From positions 1-7,376 of the forward strand of contig OMQS01000089.1 of the NCBI GenBank assembly GCA_900313295.1: 7,376 bases of DNA, read 5' to 3'. Below, in pieces: positions 1-5,649 of the stretch. Within the stretch, counting starts at the first letter, position 1; the number at the start of each line of letters is the position of its first letter. The position numbers were made by a program, and so were the translations under genes. The notes beneath the pieces were generated by a model. That model did no database searches. It was not told where the DNA came from and saw nothing but the letters and a program-made list of their open reading frames with translations. This stretch comes from an uncultured Eubacteriales bacterium. GTDB taxonomy: Bacteria; Bacillota; Clostridia; Oscillospirales; Oscillospiraceae.

Positions 1-173
1 GCCTGCTCCAGCGTCCCGCAGCCCGGGGGACACGCCCAGCTGGCGCCGTATTTTCCGCAGCGGTCGGCGCGGCACATGTCCCGCACATCGGCTCTGGGCA
101 CGAGAGCCGTCATGCTCACCTCCACCCAGTGGGAAAAGCCGTTTTCCGCCGCAAGGGTCATAAGCCGTGTCAT
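1..173 (-). CDS. DUF2284-type cysteine-rich putative metal-binding protein (5' part only)
   Basis: Only the first 57 codons lie in the window; the gene runs off the left edge. Reading from the ATG at 173-171 the protein has Cys at residues 34, 39, 48 and 52, in the context DMCRADRCGKYG followed by a CPPGCG motif. That spacing, with the Tyr after the second Cys and the Cys-Pro-Pro turn, is the recognisable N-terminal signature of DUF2284 (annotated as predicted metal-binding, probably Fe-S). The biochemical role of the family is unknown to me. The start is supported by an AGGA-type ribosome binding site at 182-179 (AGAGGTAGGA overall, 188-179), 5 nt before the ATG. It is transcribed divergently from the corrinoid-activation operon, and a perfect-consensus promoter for it overlaps that operon's start codon. 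A role in the neighbouring corrinoid/methyl-transfer pathway is possible but is only a guess from position. Confidence 0.75.
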   Translation of the reverse strand, partial: MTRLMTLAAENGFSHWVEVSMTALVPRADVRDMCRADRCGKYGASWACPPGCGTLEQ

Positions 174-187
174 ATCTGTCCTACCTC

Positions 188-216
188 TTGACAAAGCAGT
201 GGATGACTGCTAAAAA
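188..216 (+). promoter_or_regulatory. Candidate promoter of the RACE / homocysteine methyltransferase operon
   Basis: TTGACA (188-193) matches the -35 consensus perfectly. After a 17-bp spacer comes TAAAAA (211-216, 4 of 6 matches to TATAAT), preceded by TG at 208-209, which makes an extended -10 (TGC-TAAAAA). Predicted start is near 223, about 28 nt before the coding region, so there is no room for a cobalamin or SAM riboswitch. The weak -10 is compensated by the TG and the perfect -35. The -35 abuts the ribosome binding site of the divergent DUF2284 gene. Confidence 0.5.
195..211. repeat. Perfect 6-5-6 inverted repeat in the promoter spacer (possible operator or leader hairpin)
   Basis: AGCAGT (195-200) and ACTGCT (206-211) are perfect reverse complements separated by GGATG. 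The repeat fills the spacer between the plus-strand -35 and -10 and includes the extended -10 TG, a classic place for a repressor site. On the minus strand the same sequence falls in the DUF2284 leader, just upstream of its ribosome binding site, where it could form a small hairpin. No regulator family is recognised from the half-site. Confidence 0.35.
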
Positions 217-234
217 TTTATATAGAGTAAAATC

Positions 235-263
235 ATTATAGTAAGGGGGAATGTCCGTGTCAA
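235..263 (-). promoter_or_regulatory. Perfect-consensus sigma-70/sigma-A promoter for the DUF2284 gene
   Basis: On the minus strand, TTGACA (263-258) is followed after exactly 17 bp by TATAAT (240-235), matching both consensus hexamers at all 12 positions. Predicted transcription start is near 228, giving a leader of about 55 nt before the DUF2284 ATG. The -35 box lies inside the first codons of the plus-strand RACE gene, and the spacer covers that gene's ribosome binding site and ATG. Confidence 0.75.
243..259 (+). promoter_or_regulatory. Ribosome binding site that questions the RACE start codon
   Basis: The only Shine-Dalgarno-like run is AAGGGGGA (243-250), directly abutting the ATG at 251. 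For the in-frame GTG at 257 the AAGGGGG core is 7 nt away, the normal distance. Translation may therefore begin at 257 (product two residues shorter, beginning Met-Ser-Ser-Ile). Both options leave the ferredoxin domain intact. Confidence 0.5.
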
Positions 264-1771
264 GCATCGAAGTTCGCTGCGGCGGCAAAAGGCGGGCTGT
301 GGTCTTTTCCGACGGCGAAACGCTGCTGGCCGCCCTACGGAACGCGGGTTTCTCCCTCTCCGCAGCCTGCGGCGGCAAGGGCAAATGCGGCAAGTGCCGC
401 GTGCGCATAAACGGCGTGCAGCGCCTTGCCTGTCGCGTCGCGCCCGCAGAGGGCGATGTGGTGGAGCTGCCCGAAACGGCAGGCGGCGCCATTCTCACCG
501 CCACTGTCCCTGTCGCCGCTCCCACCCCTGTCGGAGCGCAGGAGGGCATAGCCGCCGCCGTTGACCTCGGCACCACCACCGTCGCCGTGCGCCTTTACGA
601 CCTGAAGACCGCCGCCGAGCTGACGACCCGCAGCGCCTGGAACGCCCAGGCACCCTACGGCGGCGACGTCCTCAGCCGCATCCGCTACACCATGGATAGC
701 TCCAACGGGCTGCATGAGCTGTCGGCCATTATCCGCCGCCAAACAGAGGAGCTTATTCTCGCAGCACTTGCTGCCTGCGGCAGAGGGCAAGATGAGCTGC
801 GCAGCGTTTTTCTTGCGGGCAACACCGTGATGCAGCACATTTTTGCGGGACTGTCCGTGCGCCCGATAGCCGCAGCGCCCTTTAAGCCCGAGACGCTGTT
901 TGCCGACCCAATGGGCGATACGCTGCTGGGGGCGGAGCTTAATTATGCGCCCTGCGTCGCCGGCTATGTGGGCGGCGACATAACGGCGGGGCTGCTGGCC
1001 TCCGGTCTGTGCAGCGCCGAGGGAAATTCTCTTTTTCTCGACATCGGCACCAACGGCGAAATGGCGCTGGTGGGCGGCGGAAAAGTCTCCTGCTGCGCCG
1101 TCGCCTCAGGCCCTGCCTTTGAGGGGGCGGGCATAAGCTGCGGCATGCCGGCGCTGAAGGGAGCAGTCAGCCATGTGCGCTATGACCGCGGTTTTCTGTA
1201 TGAGGTCGTCGGCGCAGGGGAGGCCGCCGGTCTGTGCGGCTCGGGGCTTATTGACCTTGTGGCCGTTCTGCTCCGCCTCGGCTGCATAGATGCCGGAGGC
1301 AGGCTCTTGCCGCCCGAGCTTGCGCCCGAGGATCTGCGGCGGCATATCCGTCCCGACGGGCAGGGCAACGGCGTATTTTATCTCACGGAAAAGGTATACC
1401 TCACCGCCGCCGACGTCCGCAGTCTCCAGCTGGCAAAGGCCGCCGTCGCAGGCGGGATCAAAGTCCTGCTGCGCCGGCACGGTCTCCGTGCTTGCCGGCT
1501 TGACCGCGTGTGCCTGGCGGGCGGCTTCGGCAATTACATTGACCCCAAGAGTGCCATGGCCATAGGCATTCTGCCCGAGATACTGCCCCAGCGCCTGTTC
1601 TCTCTGGGCAACACCTCCCTGGCCGGCGCCTCCATGGCCGCCATCGACCCCAATAAGCGCTGTGAGCTGCGCTCCTGCGCCGAAAAATGCCAGTACATTG
1701 AGCTGTCCGGCCTGCGGGAATTCACCGAGGCGTTTACGGATCATATAACTTTTGATACTACGGAGGACTGA
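251..1771 (+). CDS. RACE/RamA-type reductive activator of a corrinoid protein ([2Fe-2S] ferredoxin + ASKHA ATPase domain)
   Basis: 506 residues. Residues 4-78 form a plant-type ferredoxin domain with the ligand set C40-x5-C46-x2-C49-x11-C61 for one [2Fe-2S] cluster. From about residue 100 an ASKHA (actin/Hsp70-fold) ATPase domain follows (DUF4445 in older annotation), with the phosphate-loop motif DLGTTTVAV at 105-113, a second DIGTNGEMAL at 264-273, the GLCGSGLIDL segment at 327-336 and LAGGFGNYIDP at 422-432. RACE proteins use ATP to drive one-electron reduction of inactive Co(II) corrinoid back to Co(I). It lies 3 nt upstream of a homocysteine methyltransferase, so its client is probably the corrinoid protein of methionine synthesis. 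Family members are often 600 residues or more; the linker between ferredoxin and ATPase is short here (about 20 residues). Three cysteines near the C terminus (471, 476, 480) are unexplained. The start could be the ATG at 251 or the GTG at 257, which suits the ribosome binding site better. Confidence 0.88.
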   Translation: MSVSSIEVRCGGKRRAVVFSDGETLLAALRNAGFSLSAACGGKGKCGKCRVRINGVQRLACRVAPAEGDVVELPETAGGAILTATVPVAAPTPVGAQEGIAAAVDLGTTTVAVRLYDLKTAAELTTRSAWNAQAPYGGDVLSRIRYTMDSSNGLHELSAIIRRQTEELILAALAACGRGQDELRSVFLAGNTVMQHIFAGLSVRPIAAAPFKPETLFADPMGDTLLGAELNYAPCVAGYVGGDITAGLLASGLCSAEGNSLFLDIGTNGEMALVGGGKVSCCAVASGPAFEGAGISCGMPALKGAVSHVRYDRGFLYEVVGAGEAAGLCGSGLIDLVAVLLRLGCIDAGGRLLPPELAPEDLRRHIRPDGQGNGVFYLTEKVYLTAADVRSLQLAKAAVAGGIKVLLRRHGLRACRLDRVCLAGGFGNYIDPKSAMAIGILPEILPQRLFSLGNTSLAGASMAAIDPNKRCELRSCAEKCQYIELSGLREFTEAFTDHITFDTTED

Positions 1772-1774
1772 ACC

Positions 1775-2992
1775 ATGCAGATAAAGTTTCCCCTCATTCT
1801 CGACGGCGCCACCGGCACCGAGCTTCAAAAATGCGGCTACAAGGGCGACATCAGCGCCGAGCAGTGGGTGCTGGAGAACCCCAACAGCATCCTCGGCATC
1901 CAGTCCGGCTATGTGAGCGCCGGCAGTAGCGTCCTGTATTCGCCCAGCTTCGGCGCAAATCGCCGCAAGCTGGAGGAGCACGGCATTTTTAACCAGACCG
2001 CCGACTATAACCGCCGTCTGGCGGAGCTGTCGAAAAAAGCTGCCGCCGGCAAGGCCTTCGTCGCCGGCGACATGTCCCCCACCGGCCTGTTCCTCTCGCC
2101 GCTGGGGGAGGCGTCCTTTGAGGAGCTTGTGGACATCTACACCGAGCAGGCCGCCGGTCTTGCGCAGGCGGGGGTCGACCTGTTCGTCATCGAGACCATG
2201 ATGACGCTTTCCGACGCCCGCGCCGCCGTGCTGGCCGTGCGCAGCGTCAGCGACAAGCCCATTTTCGTCACCTTCACCTGCGACGAAAACGGCCGCAGCC
2301 TCTCCGGCACGGACGTCACCGCCGCCCTGACCGTTCTGCAGGGTATGGGCATCGACGCCTTCGGGCTGAACTGCTCGGCAGGCCCCGCCGAAATGCTGCC
2401 CCAGCTGCGGCGGCTGCGGGAGTACGCCCGCGTGCCCCTCATCGCCAAGCCCAACGCCGGTATGCCCGAGATCGTGGACGGCAAGGCCGTGTATAGCTGC
2501 ACGCCGGAGCAGTTTGTAGCGCTTATCCCCGAGTTTCTTGACGCCGGCGTCGCCGTATTTGGCGGCTGCTGCGGCACCACAGCTGAACACATCGCCGCCC
2601 TGCAAGCGGCGCTGAAAAACGCCGAGATAAAAGCCCCCGCCCCGCTCCACAGCGACCTGCTGCCGGCCTCCACCGAGAAACTGCCGGCGTATCTGCCCGC
2701 CGACGCACACCACGGCCGCGTGCTCACCGTCACCGCCGATCTGGAGGACGACCTTGCAGACGCCCTGGAGAGTGACGACGTGATGGTGGCCGTCCGCCTC
2801 GCCACCTGGGAGGACGTGGAGCTGCTGGCTGACTGCCAGTACATGCTCACAAAGCCCCTGTGCATCCTCTGCGACGACGCCGAGGTGCTGGAGGCTGCGC
2901 TCCGCGCCTATCAGGGTCGCCCCCTCTACGAAGGCGCCCTCCCCGAGTCCGTCCTCGCCCCCCTCGCCGCCAAATACGGCGTGTTATATTGA
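1775..2992 (+). CDS. Homocysteine S-methyltransferase module (MetH N-terminal type) with partial pterin-domain-like C-terminal extension
   Basis: 405 residues. Residues 1-285 are a homocysteine-binding TIM barrel: N-terminal ILDGATGTEL (8-17), IETMM (139-143), and the zinc-binding cysteines C200 (GLNCS) and C265-C266 (GGCCGT) that activate the homocysteine thiol. It should transfer a methyl group to homocysteine to make methionine. The pairing with a RACE gene favours a methyl-corrinoid donor, as in cobalamin-dependent MetH, over the S-methylmethionine used by MmuM-type enzymes. No cobalamin-binding DxHxxG motif and no SAM-dependent activation domain are present, so the corrinoid and full pterin domains must come from other proteins. 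Residues about 310-405 are extra; the segment ALRAYQGRPLYEG (375-387) followed by PLAAKYG (396-402) resembles part of the MetH pterin-binding barrel. The ATG is preceded by GGAGG (1762-1766), 8 nt away and inside the end of the RACE gene, so the two are cotranscribed and likely translationally coupled. A terminator follows 27 nt after the stop. Confidence 0.85.
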   Translation: MQIKFPLILDGATGTELQKCGYKGDISAEQWVLENPNSILGIQSGYVSAGSSVLYSPSFGANRRKLEEHGIFNQTADYNRRLAELSKKAAAGKAFVAGDMSPTGLFLSPLGEASFEELVDIYTEQAAGLAQAGVDLFVIETMMTLSDARAAVLAVRSVSDKPIFVTFTCDENGRSLSGTDVTAALTVLQGMGIDAFGLNCSAGPAEMLPQLRRLREYARVPLIAKPNAGMPEIVDGKAVYSCTPEQFVALIPEFLDAGVAVFGGCCGTTAEHIAALQAALKNAEIKAPAPLHSDLLPASTEKLPAYLPADAHHGRVLTVTADLEDDLADALESDDVMVAVRLATWEDVELLADCQYMLTKPLCILCDDAEVLEAALRAYQGRPLYEGALPESVLAPLAAKYGVLY

Positions 2993-3019
2993 TCGGTCGA
3001 TGCCGCAAAAAAAGAAAAC

Positions 3020-3051
3020 GTCCCGAGGGCCTGTGGTCTCGGGACTTTTTT
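3020..3051 (+). terminator. Rho-independent terminator of the RACE / methyltransferase operon
   Basis: GTCCCGAG (3020-3027) pairs perfectly with CTCGGGAC (3038-3045) across a 10-nt loop, followed by six T (3046-3051). It lies 27 nt after the methyltransferase stop. An A-rich run just upstream (3007-3018) gives a T-rich run on the opposite strand, but no minus-strand gene needs it here. Confidence 0.9.
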
Positions 3052-3063
3052 GCGTCTGTCCGC

Positions 3064-3107
3064 GGCTATATTTCGCGTTTCTTTGGGACATCCTAAGGCA
3101 TATAGCC
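3064..3107 (+). promoter_or_regulatory. hcp upstream region with nested inverted repeats (candidate operator or leader structure)
   Basis: Between the upstream terminator and hcp, GGCTATAT (3064-3071) and ATATAGCC (3100-3107) form a perfect 8-bp inverted repeat around a 28-nt loop. Inside it CTTTGGGA-CA-TCCTAAGG (3081-3098) is an imperfect repeat (6 of 8 positions) that as RNA would pair using two G-U pairs and an ACAU loop. A TATATT at 3067-3072 (5 of 6 to the -10 consensus) is the best promoter candidate but has no good -35, which would suit an activator-dependent promoter. I see no convincing FNR-type site. Confidence 0.35.
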
Positions 3108-3146
3108 CATAAACCGGCATCCAAATTTTAACAGGGGGAAGGATCC

Positions 3147-4718
3147 ATGTCAGAAATGTTTTGCTTTCAGTGTCAGCAGACCGCCGGAGGCACCGGCTGC
3201 GTCCGCACGGGGGTCTGCGGCAAGCAGCCCGAAACTGCCAATTTGCAAGACGAGCTTATCTATGAGCTTATGCGCCTTGCTCTGGCGTCCGAGAAAAGCG
3301 GCCGCCGCACTAAGGAGGCCGACCGTCTGCTGATGGACGGCCTGTTCACCACCCTCACCAACGTGAATTTTGATAGCGCCGCCATCCGCCGCTTCACAGA
3401 GCGGGTCATCGCCCAACGGGAGGAGCTGGGCGGCTGGGACGGAACCCTTGTGGAGCTTTGGAAGGGAGATACCGACACCGTTTCCCTCCGCTCCACGCTT
3501 CTCTTCGGCCTGAAGGGCATGGCCGCCTACGCCCACCACAGCCTGAACCTCGGCCGCGAGGATCCCGAGGTGACGGCGTGGTTTTATAAGGGCCTGTGCG
3601 AGCTGAACCGTCCCCACACCGTGGAGCAGTGGCTGGCGCTCATCATGGAGTTCGGGCAGGTGAATCTCCAATGTATGGCGCTGCTGGACAGCGCCAACAC
3701 CTCCGCCTTCGGCGACCCCGTCCCCACCCGGGTGAACACCGACATCAAAAAAGGCCCCTTCATCGTGGTGTCCGGCCACGACCTGGAGGATCTGCACCAG
3801 CTGCTGGAACAGACGGCCGGCAAGGGCATCAACGTCTATACCCACTGCGAGATGCTCCCTGCCCACGGCTATCCGGCGCTTAAAAAATACCCCCATCTGG
3901 CGGGCAACTTCGGCACCGCGTGGCAGAGCCAGCAAAAAGAGTTTGAAAACATTCCCGCGCCGGTGCTCTTTACCACCAACTGCCTCATGCCGCCCCGCCC
4001 CAGCTACGCAGACCGCGTCTACACCACCTCCGTGGTGGGCTACGAGGGGCTGCGGCACATCTCCGGCGACAAGCAGAACCGCAAGGATTTCACTCCCCTC
4101 ATTCAGCAGTCGCTGGCGCTGGGGGGCTACGAGCACGACCGCAGCATGAGCGGCATCAACGGCGGCCACATGCTCACCACCGGCTTTGCCCACAGCGCCG
4201 TTCTCGCTCAGGCGCCCCAGCTCATCGAGGCCATCCGGTCCGGCGCCGTGAAGCACATTTTCCTTGTAGGCGGCTGCGATGGCGCCCACCCCGGCCGCAA
4301 CTACTACACCGAGTTCGTCAAGCAGACCCCCATGGACAGCCTTGTGCTGACGCTGGCCTGCGGCAAGTACCGCTTCAACGACTTGGACTTGGGCGAAATA
4401 GGCGGCCTGCCCCGCATTCTGGACATGGGCCAGTGCAACGACGCCTACAGTGCCATCCGCGTGGCGCTGGCGCTGGCGGAAGCCTTCGGCTGCACCGTGA
4501 ACGACCTGCCCCTGACGCTGGTGCTGTCGTGGTACGAGCAGAAGGCCGTGTGTATCCTCCTGACGCTGCTGAGCCTCGGCATCAAGAACATGTACCTCGG
4601 CCCCACCCTGCCGGCCTTCCTGTCGGAGACCGTGGTGAAGACGCTGGTGGACACCTACGGCCTCCAGCCCATCACCGCGCCGGAGCAGGATATGGACGCC
4701 ATCCTGCACCGCGGCTGA
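3147..4718 (+). CDS. hcp: Class I hybrid-cluster protein (Hcp, prismane protein / hydroxylamine reductase)
   Basis: 523 residues, complete. The N-terminal cysteines C6-x2-C9-x8-C18-x5-C24 have the close spacing of class I Hcp, which binds a [4Fe-4S] cluster; the wider spacing of the [2Fe-2S] class II enzymes of facultative bacteria is not seen. All expected ligands of the hybrid 4Fe-2S-2O cluster are present: H211 (SGHDL), E235 (HCEMLP), C279 (TNCLMPP), C377 (GGCDG, the persulfide position), C405 (ACGKYRF), C430 (GQCNDA), and E464 and K466 (WYEQKA). Hcp is cytoplasmic; hydroxylamine reduction to ammonia is the classical assay and NO reduction in nitrosative stress defence the better supported physiological role. 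It has its own terminators on both sides, so it is probably a single-gene unit; no hcr reductase partner is adjacent, as is usual in anaerobes where ferredoxin may serve. The ATG follows AGGGGGAAGGA (3133-3143). Length fits class I and rules out the shortened class III. Confidence 0.96.
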   Translation: MSEMFCFQCQQTAGGTGCVRTGVCGKQPETANLQDELIYELMRLALASEKSGRRTKEADRLLMDGLFTTLTNVNFDSAAIRRFTERVIAQREELGGWDGTLVELWKGDTDTVSLRSTLLFGLKGMAAYAHHSLNLGREDPEVTAWFYKGLCELNRPHTVEQWLALIMEFGQVNLQCMALLDSANTSAFGDPVPTRVNTDIKKGPFIVVSGHDLEDLHQLLEQTAGKGINVYTHCEMLPAHGYPALKKYPHLAGNFGTAWQSQQKEFENIPAPVLFTTNCLMPPRPSYADRVYTTSVVGYEGLRHISGDKQNRKDFTPLIQQSLALGGYEHDRSMSGINGGHMLTTGFAHSAVLAQAPQLIEAIRSGAVKHIFLVGGCDGAHPGRNYYTEFVKQTPMDSLVLTLACGKYRFNDLDLGEIGGLPRILDMGQCNDAYSAIRVALALAEAFGCTVNDLPLTLVLSWYEQKAVCILLTLLSLGIKNMYLGPTLPAFLSETVVKTLVDTYGLQPITAPEQDMDAILHRG

Positions 4719-4879
4719 CCCGCTGCACAGCGCCCCCCCTCCTGTTGGCAGCCGCCATACTGGTGACGCTGCTCTTCCTGTCCACTCTTCTCTGTCTGAT
4801 CATGGGGTTTATCGACCCTGTGGTCACGGTGTCCGCCCTGCTGACACCTGTATGGGCCATGAGCTTCTTGTGCCTGTAG
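4715..4879 (+). CDS. Possible small two-helix hydrophobic protein overlapping the hcp stop (doubtful)
   Basis: One frame between the hcp stop and TAG at 4877-4879 encodes about 54 residues that look like two membrane segments: LLLAAAILVTLLFLSTLLCL, then a turn with GFIDP, then VVTVSALLTPVWAMSFLCL. Third codon positions are rich in G and C, like the neighbouring genes. No ATG opens it after the hcp stop except internal ones; candidates are CTG at 4715, which overlaps the hcp TGA as CTGA, or TTG near 4745, neither with a clear ribosome binding site. An ATG far upstream (4433) in the same frame lies inside hcp and gives an unlikely Arg/Pro/His-rich leader. It may be a real coupled micro-gene, a remnant of a longer membrane protein, or chance. 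I recognise no family. Confidence 0.22.
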   Translation: MTRCTAPPLLLAAAILVTLLFLSTLLCLIMGFIDPVVTVSALLTPVWAMSFLCL

Positions 4880-4932
4880 TGTGAAGTGATCTGACAGAAT
4901 AAATTCCCCTTCCCAGACTGCCTTCCAAACAG

Positions 4933-4970
4933 CAAAGGCCTGCATCTCTCGATGCAGACCTTTGTTTTTT
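4933..4970 (+). terminator. Rho-independent terminator of hcp
   Basis: CAAAGG (4933-4938) pairs with CCTTTG (4959-4964), and, after one C/A mismatch, CTGCATC (4940-4946) pairs with GATGCAG (4951-4957) around a TCTC tetraloop. Six T follow (4965-4970). It sits between convergent genes: hcp upstream and the PII-like gene, whose stop is at 4981. On the minus strand the hairpin has no T-run after it, so it should mainly stop plus-strand transcription. Confidence 0.9.
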
Positions 4971-4980
4971 ATATGGCCTA

Positions 4981-5649
4981 TCAGTTTTCCCGCCGGAAGC
5001 CGAAGCCTGCCACCTCTGTGGTGGGCAGGGAGAAAGCAATGGCCTTGGCCGGCGTGTCCGGCCCCGCCTTTTGCAGGATGGAGCGCATGATCTCCGTCTT
5101 CTCCTCCGTCTTGGCCACAATGAGCACCACTTCCTTCTCCTCGGCAATGGTAATGTTGTAGAACTTCTTCACCTGCTCGGCGCCGGTGCCCTTGCCGTGG
5201 AGCACCGTGCCGCCCCGAGCGCCCGCCGCCCGCGCGGCGTCCATCACCAGCTCCGTCTGCCCCTCGCTGGCAATGACGACGATGAGTTCATATGCAAAGC
5301 TGAGCTGGGGCGTATATTTGCCCGTGCCCGTTTCGTTACCCTTCAAAAATTCCATGGTCTTTCCTCCTCCTACGCTTTTCATGGGTACGGCAATGACAAT
5401 GCCGTGGCCGGGGACGCCCAGATGCAGCCGCTCCCGCTGGCCGTCGATAAAGGCGCGGGTCTTTTCCTCCGTGGCCGCCGACAGCATCACCCGCTTCTCG
5501 TTGGACTCAATGCCCAGAAAATCCAGCACGCTCTGGATGGCCGTGCCGTGGCCGTGGAGCGTCACGTTCAGCGGCAGCTCCAGCTCCCGCGTCAGCTTCT
5601 CCAGCCGCGGCAGTGCCTCCGGCGTCACAATAGAGATCACATAATTCAT
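4981..5649 (-). CDS. Tandem-domain PII-like signalling protein
   Basis: 222 residues from the ATG at 5649. Two PII-like units are visible: residues 1-95 and about 118-216, joined by a Gly/Lys-rich linker (94-112). Matching landmarks are LHGHGT (31-36) versus LHGKGT (150-155), EKxVxL (51-56) versus EKEVVL (171-176), and EEKT (61-64) versus EEKT (182-185), an offset of about 120. Unit 2 looks most canonical, with YELIVVIASEG, a GGTVLHGKGTG turn and a KAIAFSLPTTEV C-terminal strand. PII and PII-like proteins bind nucleotides or other small effectors at subunit interfaces and often gate a transporter encoded beside them. The long T-loop with the uridylylated Tyr of GlnB/GlnK is not evident, so this is PII-like, not a classical nitrogen regulator. 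Its ATG overlaps the stop of the upstream membrane gene as ATGA, with GGGAGGAA (5662-5655) 5 nt ahead; an upstream in-frame GTG at 5664 overlaps that site and is rejected. Confidence 0.82.
   Translation of the reverse strand: MNYVISIVTPEALPRLEKLTRELELPLNVTLHGHGTAIQSVLDFLGIESNEKRVMLSAATEEKTRAFIDGQRERLHLGVPGHGIVIAVPMKSVGGGKTMEFLKGNETGTGKYTPQLSFAYELIVVIASEGQTELVMDAARAAGARGGTVLHGKGTGAEQVKKFYNITIAEEKEVVLIVAKTEEKTEIMRSILQKAGPDTPAKAIAFSLPTTEVAGFGFRREN

Noticed and set aside
174..250. Cobalamin or SAM riboswitch ahead of the RACE/methyltransferase operon
   Set aside because: The leader after the predicted promoter is only about 28 nt, far too short for either riboswitch, and no conserved boxes are visible.
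1106..2713. 535-codon open frame on the minus strand
   Set aside because: It lies antisense to the RACE and homocysteine methyltransferase genes, which carry clear motifs. It is a by-product of GC-rich third positions, and its product is Gly/Ala/His-rich with no recognisable motif.
1775..2992. MmuM-type S-methylmethionine:homocysteine methyltransferase
   Set aside because: The barrel family is shared, but the operon with a corrinoid activator and the pterin-domain-like extension point to a MetH-type module. The alternative is not fully excluded.
3061..3077. CGCG-N9-CGCG as an operator upstream of hcp
   Set aside because: The arms are only four bases long and each is self-palindromic, so they are expected by chance in GC-rich DNA.
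3147..3220. Assignment of hcp to class II ([2Fe-2S]) or class III
   Set aside because: The N-terminal Cys spacing 2-8-5 is the class I pattern, and 523 residues is too long for the shortened class III.
3150..4709. 519-codon open frame on the minus strand
   Set aside because: It is fully antisense to hcp, which has all cluster ligands in place. The antisense product is low-complexity with no domain signature.
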